From DATGYC01 sp035298385 (GTDB taxonomy: Bacteria > Bacillota > Sulfobacillia > Symbiobacteriales > Symbiobacteriaceae), in the NCBI GenBank assembly GCA_035298385.1, contig DATGYC010000041.1:1-24366 (forward strand): a stretch of DNA of 24,366 nt. The letters are read 5' to 3'. Position 1 is the stretch's first letter; the number at the start of each line of letters is the position of its first letter. Of the stretch, positions 1 through 7,581 are shown in pieces. The notes under the pieces are model-generated. The model was not told where the DNA came from. It saw only the letters and a list, made by a program, of their open reading frames with translations, and ran no database searches. The position numbers and the translations under genes were made by a program.

Positions 1-124
1 AAGATGAGATCTCCCATTCCGCAAGGAAGTAAGGCCCCTGGAAGACTACCAGGTAGATAGGTCAGGAGTGGAAGCAGGGTAACCTGTGGAGCGGACTGAT
101 ACTAATCGGCCGAGGGCTTGACCT
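1..124 (+). rRNA. rrl: 23S ribosomal RNA, 3' end (partial)
   Basis: This is the last part of a large-subunit rRNA gene that begins before the window. The run near 97-123 (GACTGATACTAATCGGCCGA, then GGGCTTGACC) is the conserved 3' terminus of bacterial 23S rRNA, seen in Bacillus as ACTAATCGATCGAGGACTTAACC. The 3' end is placed near 123-124 by that similarity and could be off by a few bases. It is followed by a spacer and 5S rRNA in the usual order of an rRNA operon. Confidence 0.95.
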
Positions 125-143
125 TTGATGTTTGCGGCAAGTA

Positions 144-201
144 TTTCGCTTCAATTCCCTGCGGTGCTAAACTCGCACTGTCCTCGGAAATTGAAGCGAA
201 A
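144..201 (+). repeat. 23S-5S spacer inverted repeat, likely rRNA processing stem
   Basis: TTTCGCTTCAATT at 144-156 is perfectly complementary to AATTGAAGCGAAA at 189-201, giving a 13-bp stem with a 32-nt loop in the spacer between 23S and 5S. Such stems in rRNA spacers commonly serve RNase III-type cleavage or keep the precursor folded; that role is inferred. There is no T tract after it, so it is unlikely to be a terminator, and 5S follows on the same strand. Confidence 0.6.
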
Positions 202-242
202 ATCCACTGTACAGTTTTGAAGGTGTAAAGCCTTATATAGTT

Positions 243-357
243 TTGGGTGGCTATGCCGGAGGGGATCACCCGTTCCCATTCCGAACACGGCCGTTAAGTC
301 CTCCAGGGTCGATGGTACTAGGCACAAAGAGCCTGGGAGAGTAGATCGCCGCCCAAA
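243..357 (+). rRNA. rrf: 5S ribosomal RNA
   Basis: The sequence carries the 5S hallmarks CCCGTTCCCATTCCGAACAC (270-289), then GTTAAG and GATGGTACT. The ends pair with each other (TTGGGTGGC at 243-251 with the CCGCCCAA end near 350-357), forming helix I. The length of about 115 nt is normal. It lies about 118 bp after the 23S end and is followed at once by a hairpin terminator, so it closes the operon. Exact ends may shift by one or two bases. Confidence 0.95.
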
Positions 358-365
358 TTCATTAG

Positions 366-395
366 AAAGACCTCTGCGTAAGCAGGGGTCTTTTG
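366..395 (+). terminator. Rho-independent terminator of the rRNA operon
   Basis: AAAGACCTCTGC (366-377) and GCAGGGGTCTTT (382-393) form a 12-bp stem (one G.U pair) around the tetraloop GTAA, followed by a short T run. The position directly behind 5S marks the end of the rRNA transcript. Confidence 0.85.
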
Positions 396-501
396 TCATT
401 GAATCTCGTGGTCCAATGAAACTACGCCCATAGAAGCAGGATCATAGAATTTTGCCTTGAAAATAGTCTTCTCTGTAGGTTTAGGCAAAGGGGAGGGTAT
501 C

Positions 502-3438
502 ATGGAGAGCGCTGCACGTGCCGGCTCCATCGTCGTGGTTGCGCAGGCGCTCATCGGCGGAACCGAAGAGGTGTGGCGGGCTTTCGAATCGATCGTTGCT
601 AAGCATCGAGGGCAGATCTTTAGCCTTGCCTATCCGGCAGATTCTGTCGGGGTTCGTTTTGTGCAAGCAAGTGACGCGATAGCCCTGTTGTCTGCCATCC
701 ATGATGAGAACCGCTCCTCTCCGAAGATTCCCCCCGCACTTGCAGAGTTGCGGATCGTGCTCGGCTCCCCGGAAGCCGAGCGTGAGATCACAAACCTACT
801 GGTACTGGCTCACCCCGGTCAGGTGCTAGTTACAGCCGCTACAGCCGTCTCTCTCCGGCCAGTGATCGCCACGAATGCTGAACTGCAGGCCCTCGGCCCG
901 CACCGGTTACGGGATCTGCAGTGCGTGGAAGAGGTGTTTCAGGTCTCGTTTCCGGGTAGGCGCCAAGTCTTCCCGCCCCTTCGTTCGCTGGATCATATCC
1001 CAAACAATCTGCCTGTGCAGCTTACAAGTTTCGTCGGGCGTCAGGAGGCGATTGCCGCCGTGGCGGAGCGTCTGTCCTCTGCTCGTCTAGTCACCTTAAC
1101 TGGGGCTGGGGGGAGCGGGAAGACACGGCTTGCCCTGCAGGTGGGGGCCGAACTCCTTGACCAGTATCCGGATGGCGTTTGGCTGGTCGATCTGAGCAGT
1201 CTCTCGGATCCGGCGTTAGTCGCAGCCACTGTTGCAGCGGCACTTCAGTTGAAGGAAGAACCCGGGCGCCCTACCCTCGAGGTCTTGCGTGCGGCGTTGG
1301 CGAATCGGCGCTTGCTCATCTTGCTGGATAACTGTGAGCACCTGATCACCAGTTGTGCTCACATAGCGAATCGCCTTTTGGCCGAGGCCCCTCTCTTCGG
1401 CATCCTCGCAACCAGTCGGGAGCCCCTCGGCATTCCAGGTGAGGTGGTCTGGCCCGTACCAGCCCTCTCGATCCCGCGGGATGGGGTCTGGCCCTCTCAA
1501 CATCAACTCGCCCAGTATGAGGCCGTGCAGCTCTTCATTCAGCGAGCTCGGGTGGTGCAGTCTTCCTTCAGCTTGTCGCCTCAGAATGCACCCGCACTGG
1601 CAGCGATCTGCCGCCGGCTAGACGGCATCCCCCTGGCGCTAGAACTGGCGGCGGCCCGGACGCGCATCCTCTCCGTCGAACAGATCGCTGAGCGGTTGGA
1701 TGATCGTTTCCGGCTCCTCACGGTGAACGCGCGCACAGCGCTTCCACGCCATCAGACGCTTCGGGCGACCCTTGACTGGAGCTACGACCTACTGACGGAG
1801 CAGGAACGAGTCCTCTGGCGGCGCCTAGCAGTCTTCGGCGGGAGCTTCTCATTGGAGGCCGTCGAGGGTGTATGTGCCTGGGAGCCGGTCGATCCGCTTA
1901 CGGTGATTGACCTTCTGGCGTACCTCGTGGACAAGTCGCTGGTTGTCGCAGAGGAGCAGCGGGGGGTAAAGCGGTACCGCCTACTGGAGACGATGCGACA
2001 GTACGCACGTGCCCGCTTGGCCGATGCAGGTGAAGAGGATCAGCTCTTCTGCCGTTACTGCGAGTTTTATATCACGTGGACGAGCCAACTTGATCCAAGT
2101 CGCGTTGGATCGCCCGACTGGCTTACCCGGTTGGAACCAGAGCACGACAACATCCGACAGGCGGTTCAGTGGGCGATCGATTCAGGTCGAGATCTCTATG
2201 CCATGCGGCTCTGTGCGGAGACCTGGTTCTTCTGGATGGTGCGGGGCTACACGAGTGACTGGTCAAAGGTGTTGCGGCTTGTAGAGTCGCCTGCCTTACG
2301 CTCCGATGAGGCGAACTGGACGACGCTCCTGCGGGCGGCGGGCGCCCTGTGGATGCATCTGGGGCAGCTCGAGAAATCAGAGGAGATGGCGCGGCGTTCC
2401 CTTATGCTGAGCCGTGCGAGTGGCGACCAGATTTCGATCGCCGTCAGTCTCAACAACATCAGTGTGGTCCTACAGAACACAGGGCGGTACGCTGAGGCGA
2501 TCGAAGCAGCGACAGAGGCGGTAACGATCAACGAGGCGCTGGATCGGCAGATGCCCGCTGCTTGGACCCGTGCGAACCTAGCTGGCGCCCACCTCGCCAT
2601 CGGCCAACTGAAGGAGGCGCATGATGTTCTGGTGGTGGGCCTAGCGCAGCAGATCCCGCTGGGAGACCGATCAGGCGAGGCCTTCTCCCATGAGTATCTC
2701 GGGCTTACGTTGATGGCCCAGGGCGACCTGAAGGGTGCACAACTCCACCTTGAGCGCTCCCTGCAACTGCGGGAGGCAGATAACGATCCGCGTGGGGTTG
2801 GGGCCTCGAAGGCGGGGTTGGGTGAACTGGCTCTGCGCTTGAAGGAGTGGGATCGAGCGGAATCGTTGCTCTGGGAGAGCGTTAGGCTGCGCCAGCGGGC
2901 GGGCGCCCTGGCCAGCATCAACAACTCGCTTGACACCTTGGCTTGGCTCTTCGCGGCACGTGGCGAGTGGGCGAAGGCCGTACGGATGACCGGGGCAGCG
3001 GAAGCGTTGCGCCGGCGTCAAGGCATTCAGCGCTGGCCGATCTACGATAGGGAGACGGAGCAGCGGCTGGCACCAGCCAACCAAGCATTAGGGGTGGAAA
3101 CTGCTCAGGCGGAGTTTGCGATTGGCAGTCGCCTCCCCCTGGAGGAGCTGCTCAAGATGGCTGAGGCTGTTCCCACGGTAGTCAGCGCCACGGCGCCTGC
3201 AGCCGAGGCGCCCGGCCAGCAGTCGCCGCTATCCACCCACGACCATCCGGCCCTAACCACTCGGGAGCAGGAGATCATCAAGTTGCTCGCACAGGGGCAG
3301 ACGGCTCGGGAGATCGGAGCGCAACTCTTCCTTAGCCCGAGAACGGTTGAGAAGCATGAGGAGAACATCCGGAACAAGCTGGCCGTGCCGAACCGGGCCG
3401 CCCTGGTCGCCTGGGCAGCTCAGCGCGGATTCGCTTAA
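502..3438 (+). CDS. STAND-ATPase LuxR-family regulator with cyclase-like N-terminus
   Basis: Large signal-responsive transcription regulator, 978 aa, presumably cytoplasmic. Residues about 1-165 look like a degenerate class III nucleotide-cyclase fold: the stretch LGPHRLRDL, then EEVFQV, FPPLRSLD and NNLPVQLTSFVGR, is the usual linker from a cyclase-homology domain into a NB-ARC/STAND ATPase. The expected cyclase metal-binding aspartates are not evident. The P-loop GAGGSGKT is at about 201-208 and Walker B LLILLDNCEHL near 270-280, followed by a winged-helix region and TPR-like helices. The C-terminus (about 918-978) is a LuxR/GerE helix-turn-helix (LTTREQEIIKLLAQG, LSPRTVEKH). Start: ATG 502 follows AAAGGGGAGG at 7-nt distance; an in-frame TTG at 457 has no such site. 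The ligand and targets are unknown; the downstream hydrolase is a candidate target. Confidence 0.85.
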   Translation: MESAARAGSIVVVAQALIGGTEEVWRAFESIVAKHRGQIFSLAYPADSVGVRFVQASDAIALLSAIHDENRSSPKIPPALAELRIVLGSPEAEREITNLLVLAHPGQVLVTAATAVSLRPVIATNAELQALGPHRLRDLQCVEEVFQVSFPGRRQVFPPLRSLDHIPNNLPVQLTSFVGRQEAIAAVAERLSSARLVTLTGAGGSGKTRLALQVGAELLDQYPDGVWLVDLSSLSDPALVAATVAAALQLKEEPGRPTLEVLRAALANRRLLILLDNCEHLITSCAHIANRLLAEAPLFGILATSREPLGIPGEVVWPVPALSIPRDGVWPSQHQLAQYEAVQLFIQRARVVQSSFSLSPQNAPALAAICRRLDGIPLALELAAARTRILSVEQIAERLDDRFRLLTVNARTALPRHQTLRATLDWSYDLLTEQERVLWRRLAVFGGSFSLEAVEGVCAWEPVDPLTVIDLLAYLVDKSLVVAEEQRGVKRYRLLETMRQYARARLADAGEEDQLFCRYCEFYITWTSQLDPSRVGSPDWLTRLEPEHDNIRQAVQWAIDSGRDLYAMRLCAETWFFWMVRGYTSDWSKVLRLVESPALRSDEANWTTLLRAAGALWMHLGQLEKSEEMARRSLMLSRASGDQISIAVSLNNISVVLQNTGRYAEAIEAATEAVTINEALDRQMPAAWTRANLAGAHLAIGQLKEAHDVLVVGLAQQIPLGDRSGEAFSHEYLGLTLMAQGDLKGAQLHLERSLQLREADNDPRGVGASKAGLGELALRLKEWDRAESLLWESVRLRQRAGALASINNSLDTLAWLFAARGEWAKAVRMTGAAEALRRRQGIQRWPIYDRETEQRLAPANQALGVETAQAEFAIGSRLPLEELLKMAEAVPTVVSATAPAAEAPGQQSPLSTHDHPALTTREQEIIKLLAQGQTAREIGAQLFLSPRTVEKHEENIRNKLAVPNRAALVAWAAQRGFA

Positions 3439-3442
3439 AGGA

Positions 3443-3472
3443 GAGGGCGTACGGGGATTTCCGTACGCCCTC
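3443..3472 (+). terminator. Hairpin after the LuxR-type gene, terminator-like without T tract
   Basis: GAGGGCGTACGG (3443-3454) and CCGTACGCCCTC (3461-3472) form a perfect 12-bp stem with a 6-nt loop, starting 4 nt after the stop codon. No T run follows, so it may end transcription weakly or simply protect the 3' end. Confidence 0.5.
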
Positions 3473-3562
3473 TGCGTATGAAGTATCGTATTCTTTCGGA
3501 TGTGTGGAGGAGGGCGAACTTGCTATCGTTAGGTCAGGCTCAAGAAACGAGGAGGCTGACTG

Positions 3563-4303
3563 ATGAGTACGTTTGTTCTAGTCCATGGGGCCTATCATGG
3601 CGCTTGGTGTTGGGAGAAGGTCATACCCTACCTGGTCCAGCACGGTCACTGCGTGAAGGCAGTCGACCTGCCTGGCCATGGTGAGGACCAGACCCCGATC
3701 GCCCAGATCACCCTGCAGTCCTATGTGAATACGACCATCGCTGCAATCGAGGCGGCGGCCGAGCCGGTCATCCTGGTCGGGCACAGCGCCGGCGGCATTG
3801 TGATCAGCCAGGTGGCCGAACTCTGCCCGGAGAAGGTGGAGTCGCTCGTCTACCTGACCGCTTTGGTGCCGCAAAGCGGCCAGTCCATCTTCAGCGCGGC
3901 CATGGCCGATTCCGCGTCTGAGGTCCCGGCTACCCTTGTCCTGAACGAGGCAGAGGGCTGGGCCTTTTCCAAGGACGAGTTCATCGGTCCCGTCTACTAC
4001 ACGGATTGCTCGGAGCAGGATATTGCCGCCGCCAAGGCTCGGCTCCGGGTGGAGCCCCTGGGCGCCGCCATGGAGCCCGTCAGCATCACCCCGGAGCGGT
4101 TCGGGCAGGTGACCAAGTATTACATTGAGTGCCTGGGCGACCATGCCATCAGCCCCGGGTACCAGAAGCAGATGTACACCCTGACCCCCGTCAAGGAGGT
4201 CTTCTCCCTGGAGACCAGCCACTCGCCCTTCCTCTCCGCGCCGAAGGATCTAGCCAAGATTCTCCGCCACGTCGCCAAGATTGGTGAGAAGAGCCACACC
4301 TAA
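3563..4303 (+). CDS. Alpha/beta-hydrolase, methylesterase/hydroxynitrile-lyase-like
   Basis: Soluble alpha/beta-hydrolase, 246 aa. It resembles the family that includes plant methyl esterases such as SABP2 and bacterial EstC-like esterases, with the N-terminus FVLVHGAYHGAWCW (oxyanion-hole HGA) and the nucleophile elbow GHSAGG. Putative catalytic triad: Ser75, Asp193 (in GDHAISP) and His220 (in TSHSPFL). The length is typical and there is no signal peptide. ATG 3563 is preceded by GAGGAGG about 7 nt upstream. It follows the large LuxR-type regulator and precedes a convergent antiporter gene, so it is probably transcribed alone. The substrate cannot be told from sequence; ester hydrolysis is the likely reaction, while lyase activity is possible in this family. 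Confidence 0.8.
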   Translation: MSTFVLVHGAYHGAWCWEKVIPYLVQHGHCVKAVDLPGHGEDQTPIAQITLQSYVNTTIAAIEAAAEPVILVGHSAGGIVISQVAELCPEKVESLVYLTALVPQSGQSIFSAAMADSASEVPATLVLNEAEGWAFSKDEFIGPVYYTDCSEQDIAAAKARLRVEPLGAAMEPVSITPERFGQVTKYYIECLGDHAISPGYQKQMYTLTPVKEVFSLETSHSPFLSAPKDLAKILRHVAKIGEKSHT

Positions 4304-4309
4304 CGCACA

Positions 4310-4348
4310 AAGGGGCGCCCCCGCAATCACACTGCGGGAGCGCCCCTT
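4310..4348. terminator. Bidirectional hairpin between convergent genes
   Basis: The arms 4310-4325 and 4333-4348 form a 16-bp stem with a single mismatch and a 7-nt loop. The outer AA/TT ends give a short A run on one side and T run on the other. It lies between the convergent hydrolase and antiporter stop codons and could serve both. Confidence 0.7.
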
Positions 4349-4364
4349 CCGTCGGGCAAACGGC

Positions 4365-5411
4365 TTAGGCCGGAACGAAGTAGAAGGCCGCCGCCATGAT
4401 CAGGTAGGCGGCTAGCAGCATGACGCCCTCCAGCCAGTTCGTCTCGCCATCGCGAGCCACCTGATTGACGGTCAGGACCGAGACCAAGATCGCCACCAGC
4501 TCCGCCGGAATGAACTCCAGCGACATCGGCTTGCCGAAGAGCCAAGAGGCGAAGACGGCGACCGGGGCGACGAAGAGGGCGATCTGGGTCGTCGAGCCGA
4601 TAGCGATCTCGACCGCCACGTCCATCCGGTTCTGCCGGGCCATCACGATGGCGCTCGAGTGCTCAGCTGCGTTGCCGACCAGAGCGACCACGACGACGCC
4701 GACGAAGAGCTCTGACCAGCCCAGCGTGTGCAGGACCGGCTCGATCGAACCGACCAAGGTCTCAGACATCAGGACGACGCCCACAGTCGCCAAGGCGAGG
4801 ATGCCATAGGCCTTGCCCTTGGACCATTCGGCCTTCTCATCATGACCGCCAGCGGTGTGGAAGAGATGGGCGTGGGTCTTGAACGAGAAGAAGAGCGAGG
4901 CCGCGTAGGTCAGGATCAGGGCGACTGAACCAAGCAGGGAGAGGCTGGCGAGCGACTCATTCGAGATCGCGTGCGTTCCCTGGTGGAAGATCGCTGGGAT
5001 AACCAGGGCGGTGATCGCAATAAACATCAGGGACAGGTTGAGCCGGATGTTCTGTCGGCTGAACTGCTGCTCCTTGTAGCGCAGGCCGCCGACGAGCATC
5101 GAGGCGCCCAGGACAAGCAGAGCGTTGCCCAGGATTGCACCGGTGATGGAGGCCTTCACGACCTCGAAGAGTCCCTTCTGCAGAGCGAGGATGATGATGA
5201 TCAGTTCGGCCGCGTTGCCAAAGGTCCCGTTCAGGAAGCCGCCAATGCGGGGGCCGCTGTGAATGGCGACCTGCTCGGTGGCGTGGCCCATCCAGCCTGC
5301 AAGGCGGAGGACAGCCAGAGCGGAGGCGAGGAAGGCGATCAGGGGCTGGTCAGCATGGTCGGCCCACAGGGCGACCGGAATGCCGAGAAGCAGGAGATCA
5401 GCCAGGCTCAT
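4365..5411 (-). CDS. cax: Ca2+/H+ antiporter, CaCA family (Cax)
   Basis: Integral membrane cation/proton exchanger of 348 aa, exporting Ca2+ in exchange for protons. The protein has about eleven hydrophobic segments in two homologous halves. Each half carries the signature alpha-repeat: FGNAAELIIIILAL (about 64-77) and VGNAAEHSSAIVMA followed by IAIGSTTQIALF in the second half. The paired GNAAE glutamates are the known ion-binding residues of the family. Between the halves lies a short polar His-rich stretch (HAHLFHTAGGHDEKAE), the position of the acidic loop in Cax proteins. ATG 5411 has AAAGGAG 8 nt upstream. It is transcribed divergently from ylbJ. Mn2+ or other divalent ions are possible alternative substrates. 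Confidence 0.9.
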   Translation of the reverse strand: MSLADLLLLGIPVALWADHADQPLIAFLASALAVLRLAGWMGHATEQVAIHSGPRIGGFLNGTFGNAAELIIIILALQKGLFEVVKASITGAILGNALLVLGASMLVGGLRYKEQQFSRQNIRLNLSLMFIAITALVIPAIFHQGTHAISNESLASLSLLGSVALILTYAASLFFSFKTHAHLFHTAGGHDEKAEWSKGKAYGILALATVGVVLMSETLVGSIEPVLHTLGWSELFVGVVVVALVGNAAEHSSAIVMARQNRMDVAVEIAIGSTTQIALFVAPVAVFASWLFGKPMSLEFIPAELVAILVSVLTVNQVARDGETNWLEGVMLLAAYLIMAAAFYFVPA

Positions 5412-5455
5412 GAAGTGGCTCCTTTCATAATGGCGTCACGATTCATTTCGATTCC

Positions 5456-5470
5456 GGAGGGAATCCCTCC
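5456..5470. repeat. Palindrome in the cax-ylbJ divergent intergenic region
   Basis: GGAGGGAATCCCTCC has two 7-bp arms around one central base. It lies between the divergent cax and ylbJ genes and could be an operator or a small hairpin. No matching known site is recognised. Confidence 0.3.
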
Positions 5471-5491
5471 TCTCTTAGGAGCGACTGATGC

Positions 5492-5520
5492 TCATGCTTG
5501 GTTCGGACTGGACATAGCTT
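5492..5520 (+). promoter_or_regulatory. Possible SigE-type promoter of ylbJ
   Basis: TCATG (5492-5496), a 16-bp gap and CATAGCTT (5513-5520) partly match the mother-cell SigE pattern (TCATA, 16-18 bp, CATACANT). ylbJ is a SigE-controlled gene in Bacillus subtilis, which makes the match more plausible. The -10 box has two mismatches, so the call is tentative. Confidence 0.3.
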
Positions 5521-5557
5521 GTCTTGTAGTTCAGGTTTCCGGTGTGGAGGTGCGCTC

Positions 5558-6775
5558 ATGCGGGCCAAGCTGACCGCAGTCTTCTGGGCTCTGGCGATCG
5601 TCTTCCTGACCCTGTGCCTCGTCTATGACCCTAGCGCCGCCTTGACCTCGGCGCGGGACGGCCTGACCCTCTTCATGACGGTCGTCTTCCCCTCGCTCTT
5701 CGCCTTCTTCGTCCTCTCCGAGATCATGCTCGCCCTTGGTGTCGTCCACTTCATTGGCGTGCTCTTTGAGCCGCTGATGCGGCCGCTCTTCAATGTGCCC
5801 GGTGAGGGCGCCTTCGTCCTCTCGATGGGGTTGGCGGCCGGTTACCCGATGGACGCGGTGATCACCGCCCGCTTCCGGAAGCAGGGGATGTGCTCTCGGG
5901 TGGAGGCGGAGCGGATGCTCGCCTTCTCCAACACCGCCGATCCGCTCTTCATCTTCGGGGCCGTGGCGGTTGGGATGTTCGGCATGCCGCTCCTGGGCAA
6001 GACGATGGCGATTGCCCATTACATTGGCGCCCTAGCCGTCGGGTTGATCTTCCGCTTCTATCGCCGCGGAGAGGAGGTGGCCAAGCCCGAGCGCCACGAC
6101 CTGCGCACGCTCTTTCCCCGGGCGATCGACGCCCTGGTCAAGGCGCAGAAGGAGGATGGCCGCACCTTCGGTCAGCTCCTTGGCGACGCCGTGACCGACT
6201 CGGTCAAGACCCTGGCGATGATCTGTGGCTTCATTATGCTCTTCTCGACCATGGTCAAGATGGTCGAGGTGATTGGGCTCTACAACCTGGTCGCTGCCCC
6301 GTTCGCTCTAGTCTTCAAGCTGGTGGGCCTGGACCCGAGCCTGCTCAAGTCGGTCGTCGCCGGTCTCTTCGAGATCGATCTGGGCGCCCTGGCGGCCGCC
6401 CAGGCTTCCGCTCCCCTGGTACAGAAGGTGGCGATCGCCGGGGCGATCATCGCCTGGAGCGGTCTCTCCGTCCATGGTCAGGTCGCCTCGGTCCTGATGG
6501 GGACTGACATCCGGATGGGACCCTATGCAGTCGCTCGCTTGCTTCATGCCGTGGTAGCCTTCGTCGTGACGGTCTTCCTCATGGGGGCCAGCGGTACCGC
6601 GAGCCTGACCAACCCAATCCTGCCGGTCCTTGGTCCGCTTCCATCTCACCTGCACACGTATGGCTTCTGGGAGCTACTCTGGCGGGGCTCTGCAGCCCCA
6701 ATCGGCCTCGTGATCGGATTGATGGCGGTCGGGACGTTAGCAGTAGGCATCCGCCGGGTTGTCGTGCGGCGCTAG
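5558..6775 (+). CDS. ylbJ: Sporulation integral membrane protein YlbJ
   Basis: Polytopic membrane protein of 405 aa, close to the 408 aa of the Bacillus homologue, which is needed for proper spore cortex formation and contains a nucleoside-recognition (Gate)-type domain. Visible features are an N-terminal hydrophobic helix (AVFWALAIVFLTLCLV), the segment LTLFMTVVFPSLFAFFVLSEIM, the conserved AAGYPMDAVITARFRKQG loop and the FSNTADPLFIFGAVAVGMF segment, then further paired membrane segments. Start: ATG 5558 sits behind GTGGAGGTG; the in-frame TTG at 5498 would add a Cys-rich non-homologous leader. It is divergent from cax, and a strong hairpin follows. The molecular activity of the family is not firmly known; transport across the spore membrane is inferred. 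Confidence 0.88.
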   Translation: MRAKLTAVFWALAIVFLTLCLVYDPSAALTSARDGLTLFMTVVFPSLFAFFVLSEIMLALGVVHFIGVLFEPLMRPLFNVPGEGAFVLSMGLAAGYPMDAVITARFRKQGMCSRVEAERMLAFSNTADPLFIFGAVAVGMFGMPLLGKTMAIAHYIGALAVGLIFRFYRRGEEVAKPERHDLRTLFPRAIDALVKAQKEDGRTFGQLLGDAVTDSVKTLAMICGFIMLFSTMVKMVEVIGLYNLVAAPFALVFKLVGLDPSLLKSVVAGLFEIDLGALAAAQASAPLVQKVAIAGAIIAWSGLSVHGQVASVLMGTDIRMGPYAVARLLHAVVAFVVTVFLMGASGTASLTNPILPVLGPLPSHLHTYGFWELLWRGSAAPIGLVIGLMAVGTLAVGIRRVVVRR

Positions 6776-6784
6776 CCTCGTGCT

Positions 6785-6821
6785 CAAGCCCCCTGCTTGC
6801 ACCTTGCAAGCAGGGGGCTTG
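6785..6821 (+). terminator. Strong hairpin terminator after ylbJ
   Basis: CAAGCCCCCTGCTTGCA (6785-6801) and TGCAAGCAGGGGGCTTG (6805-6821) are perfectly complementary over 17 bp around a 3-nt loop. The following T run is weak (GCGTATTTTA). It starts 9 bp past the ylbJ stop codon. Confidence 0.8.
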
Positions 6822-6851
6822 GCGTATTTTATGGGCGCATCGTGGCTTTAC

Positions 6852-6880
6852 TTGCCCCAAGTGCCGTACATCCCTATAAT
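6852..6880 (+). promoter_or_regulatory. SigA-type promoter of ppa
   Basis: The -35 box TTGCCC (6852-6857), a 17-bp spacer and the perfect -10 box TATAAT (6875-6880) lie 54 bp upstream of the ppa start codon. Confidence 0.85.
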
Positions 6881-6933
6881 CAAGAGGGAGTATCGACCCA
6901 ATTTTCGCCAAGCCAGAGAGGAGATCCATTCCA

Positions 6934-7419
6934 ATGAGCGAGCTGCGCGTAGAGACTTTCATCGAGATTCCGGCCGGCAGCCAGAACAAGTACGAGTGGG
7001 ACAAGGAGAAGAACCGCCTGCGGCTCGACCGCGTCCTCTACTCCCCGATGTTCTACCCGACCGACTACGGCTTCGTCGATGAGACCCTGGAGGAGGATGG
7101 CGATCCCATCGACGTCCTGCTGATGGTCACCAACCCGACCGTCCCCGGTTGCCTCGTCGACACCCGCATTGTGGGCGTCCTGGCGATGGCTGATGACAAG
7201 GGCGTCGACAACAAGCTCCTGGGCGTGCCGGTTAAGGATCCGCGCTTTAAGCAGGTCAACGACCTCGCGGACGTCCCGCCCCATATCCTGAAGGAGATCG
7301 AGCATTTCTTCAAGGTCTACAAGGACCTCGAGGGCAAGAAGTGCGACATCCAGGGCTGGGGTGACAAGGCGAAGGCTGCTGAGATCCTGGCGAAGGCCAA
7401 GGCCAATTACAAGGGCTAG
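6934..7419 (+). CDS. ppa: Inorganic pyrophosphatase, family I
   Basis: Cytosolic enzyme of 161 aa that hydrolyses pyrophosphate to two phosphates, pulling nucleic acid and other biosynthetic reactions forward. The family signature DGDPID (55-60) with KYEW (19-22), the FYPTDYGFV segment (40-48) and MADDKGVDNK (about 85-94) supply the Mg2+- and phosphate-binding Asp, Lys and Tyr residues of the soluble type I enzyme. Length and start fit: ATG 6934 has GAGAGGAG about 10 nt upstream. It has its own consensus promoter. A G+C-rich imperfect hairpin at about 7430-7478 lies before rnr, so co-transcription with rnr is uncertain. Confidence 0.96.
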   Translation: MSELRVETFIEIPAGSQNKYEWDKEKNRLRLDRVLYSPMFYPTDYGFVDETLEEDGDPIDVLLMVTNPTVPGCLVDTRIVGVLAMADDKGVDNKLLGVPVKDPRFKQVNDLADVPPHILKEIEHFFKVYKDLEGKKCDIQGWGDKAKAAEILAKAKANYKG

Positions 7420-7581
7420 TCCAGGTTGCATGAGCGAGAGCGGGCCTGCCGAAAACCCGGGAACGGCGGGCCGAGTTTCGCTATGTAAACCAGCATGGAT
7501 CGACACCCCGAGGGGCATACTCACAGAAAGCATGACCCTTCTCCCCCAACGTGGGGTGAGACAACACAAGGTGGTAAAGAC

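Noticed and set aside
4971..5573. 200-codon plus-strand frame over the antiporter gene
   Set aside because: It is antisense to cax, whose two GNAAE repeats fix the coding strand; its product is low-complexity Gln/Asp/Gly sequence.
7430..7478. Terminator between ppa and rnr
   Set aside because: Only an imperfect GC-rich hairpin with several mismatches and no T run is present, so I left the ppa-rnr boundary open.
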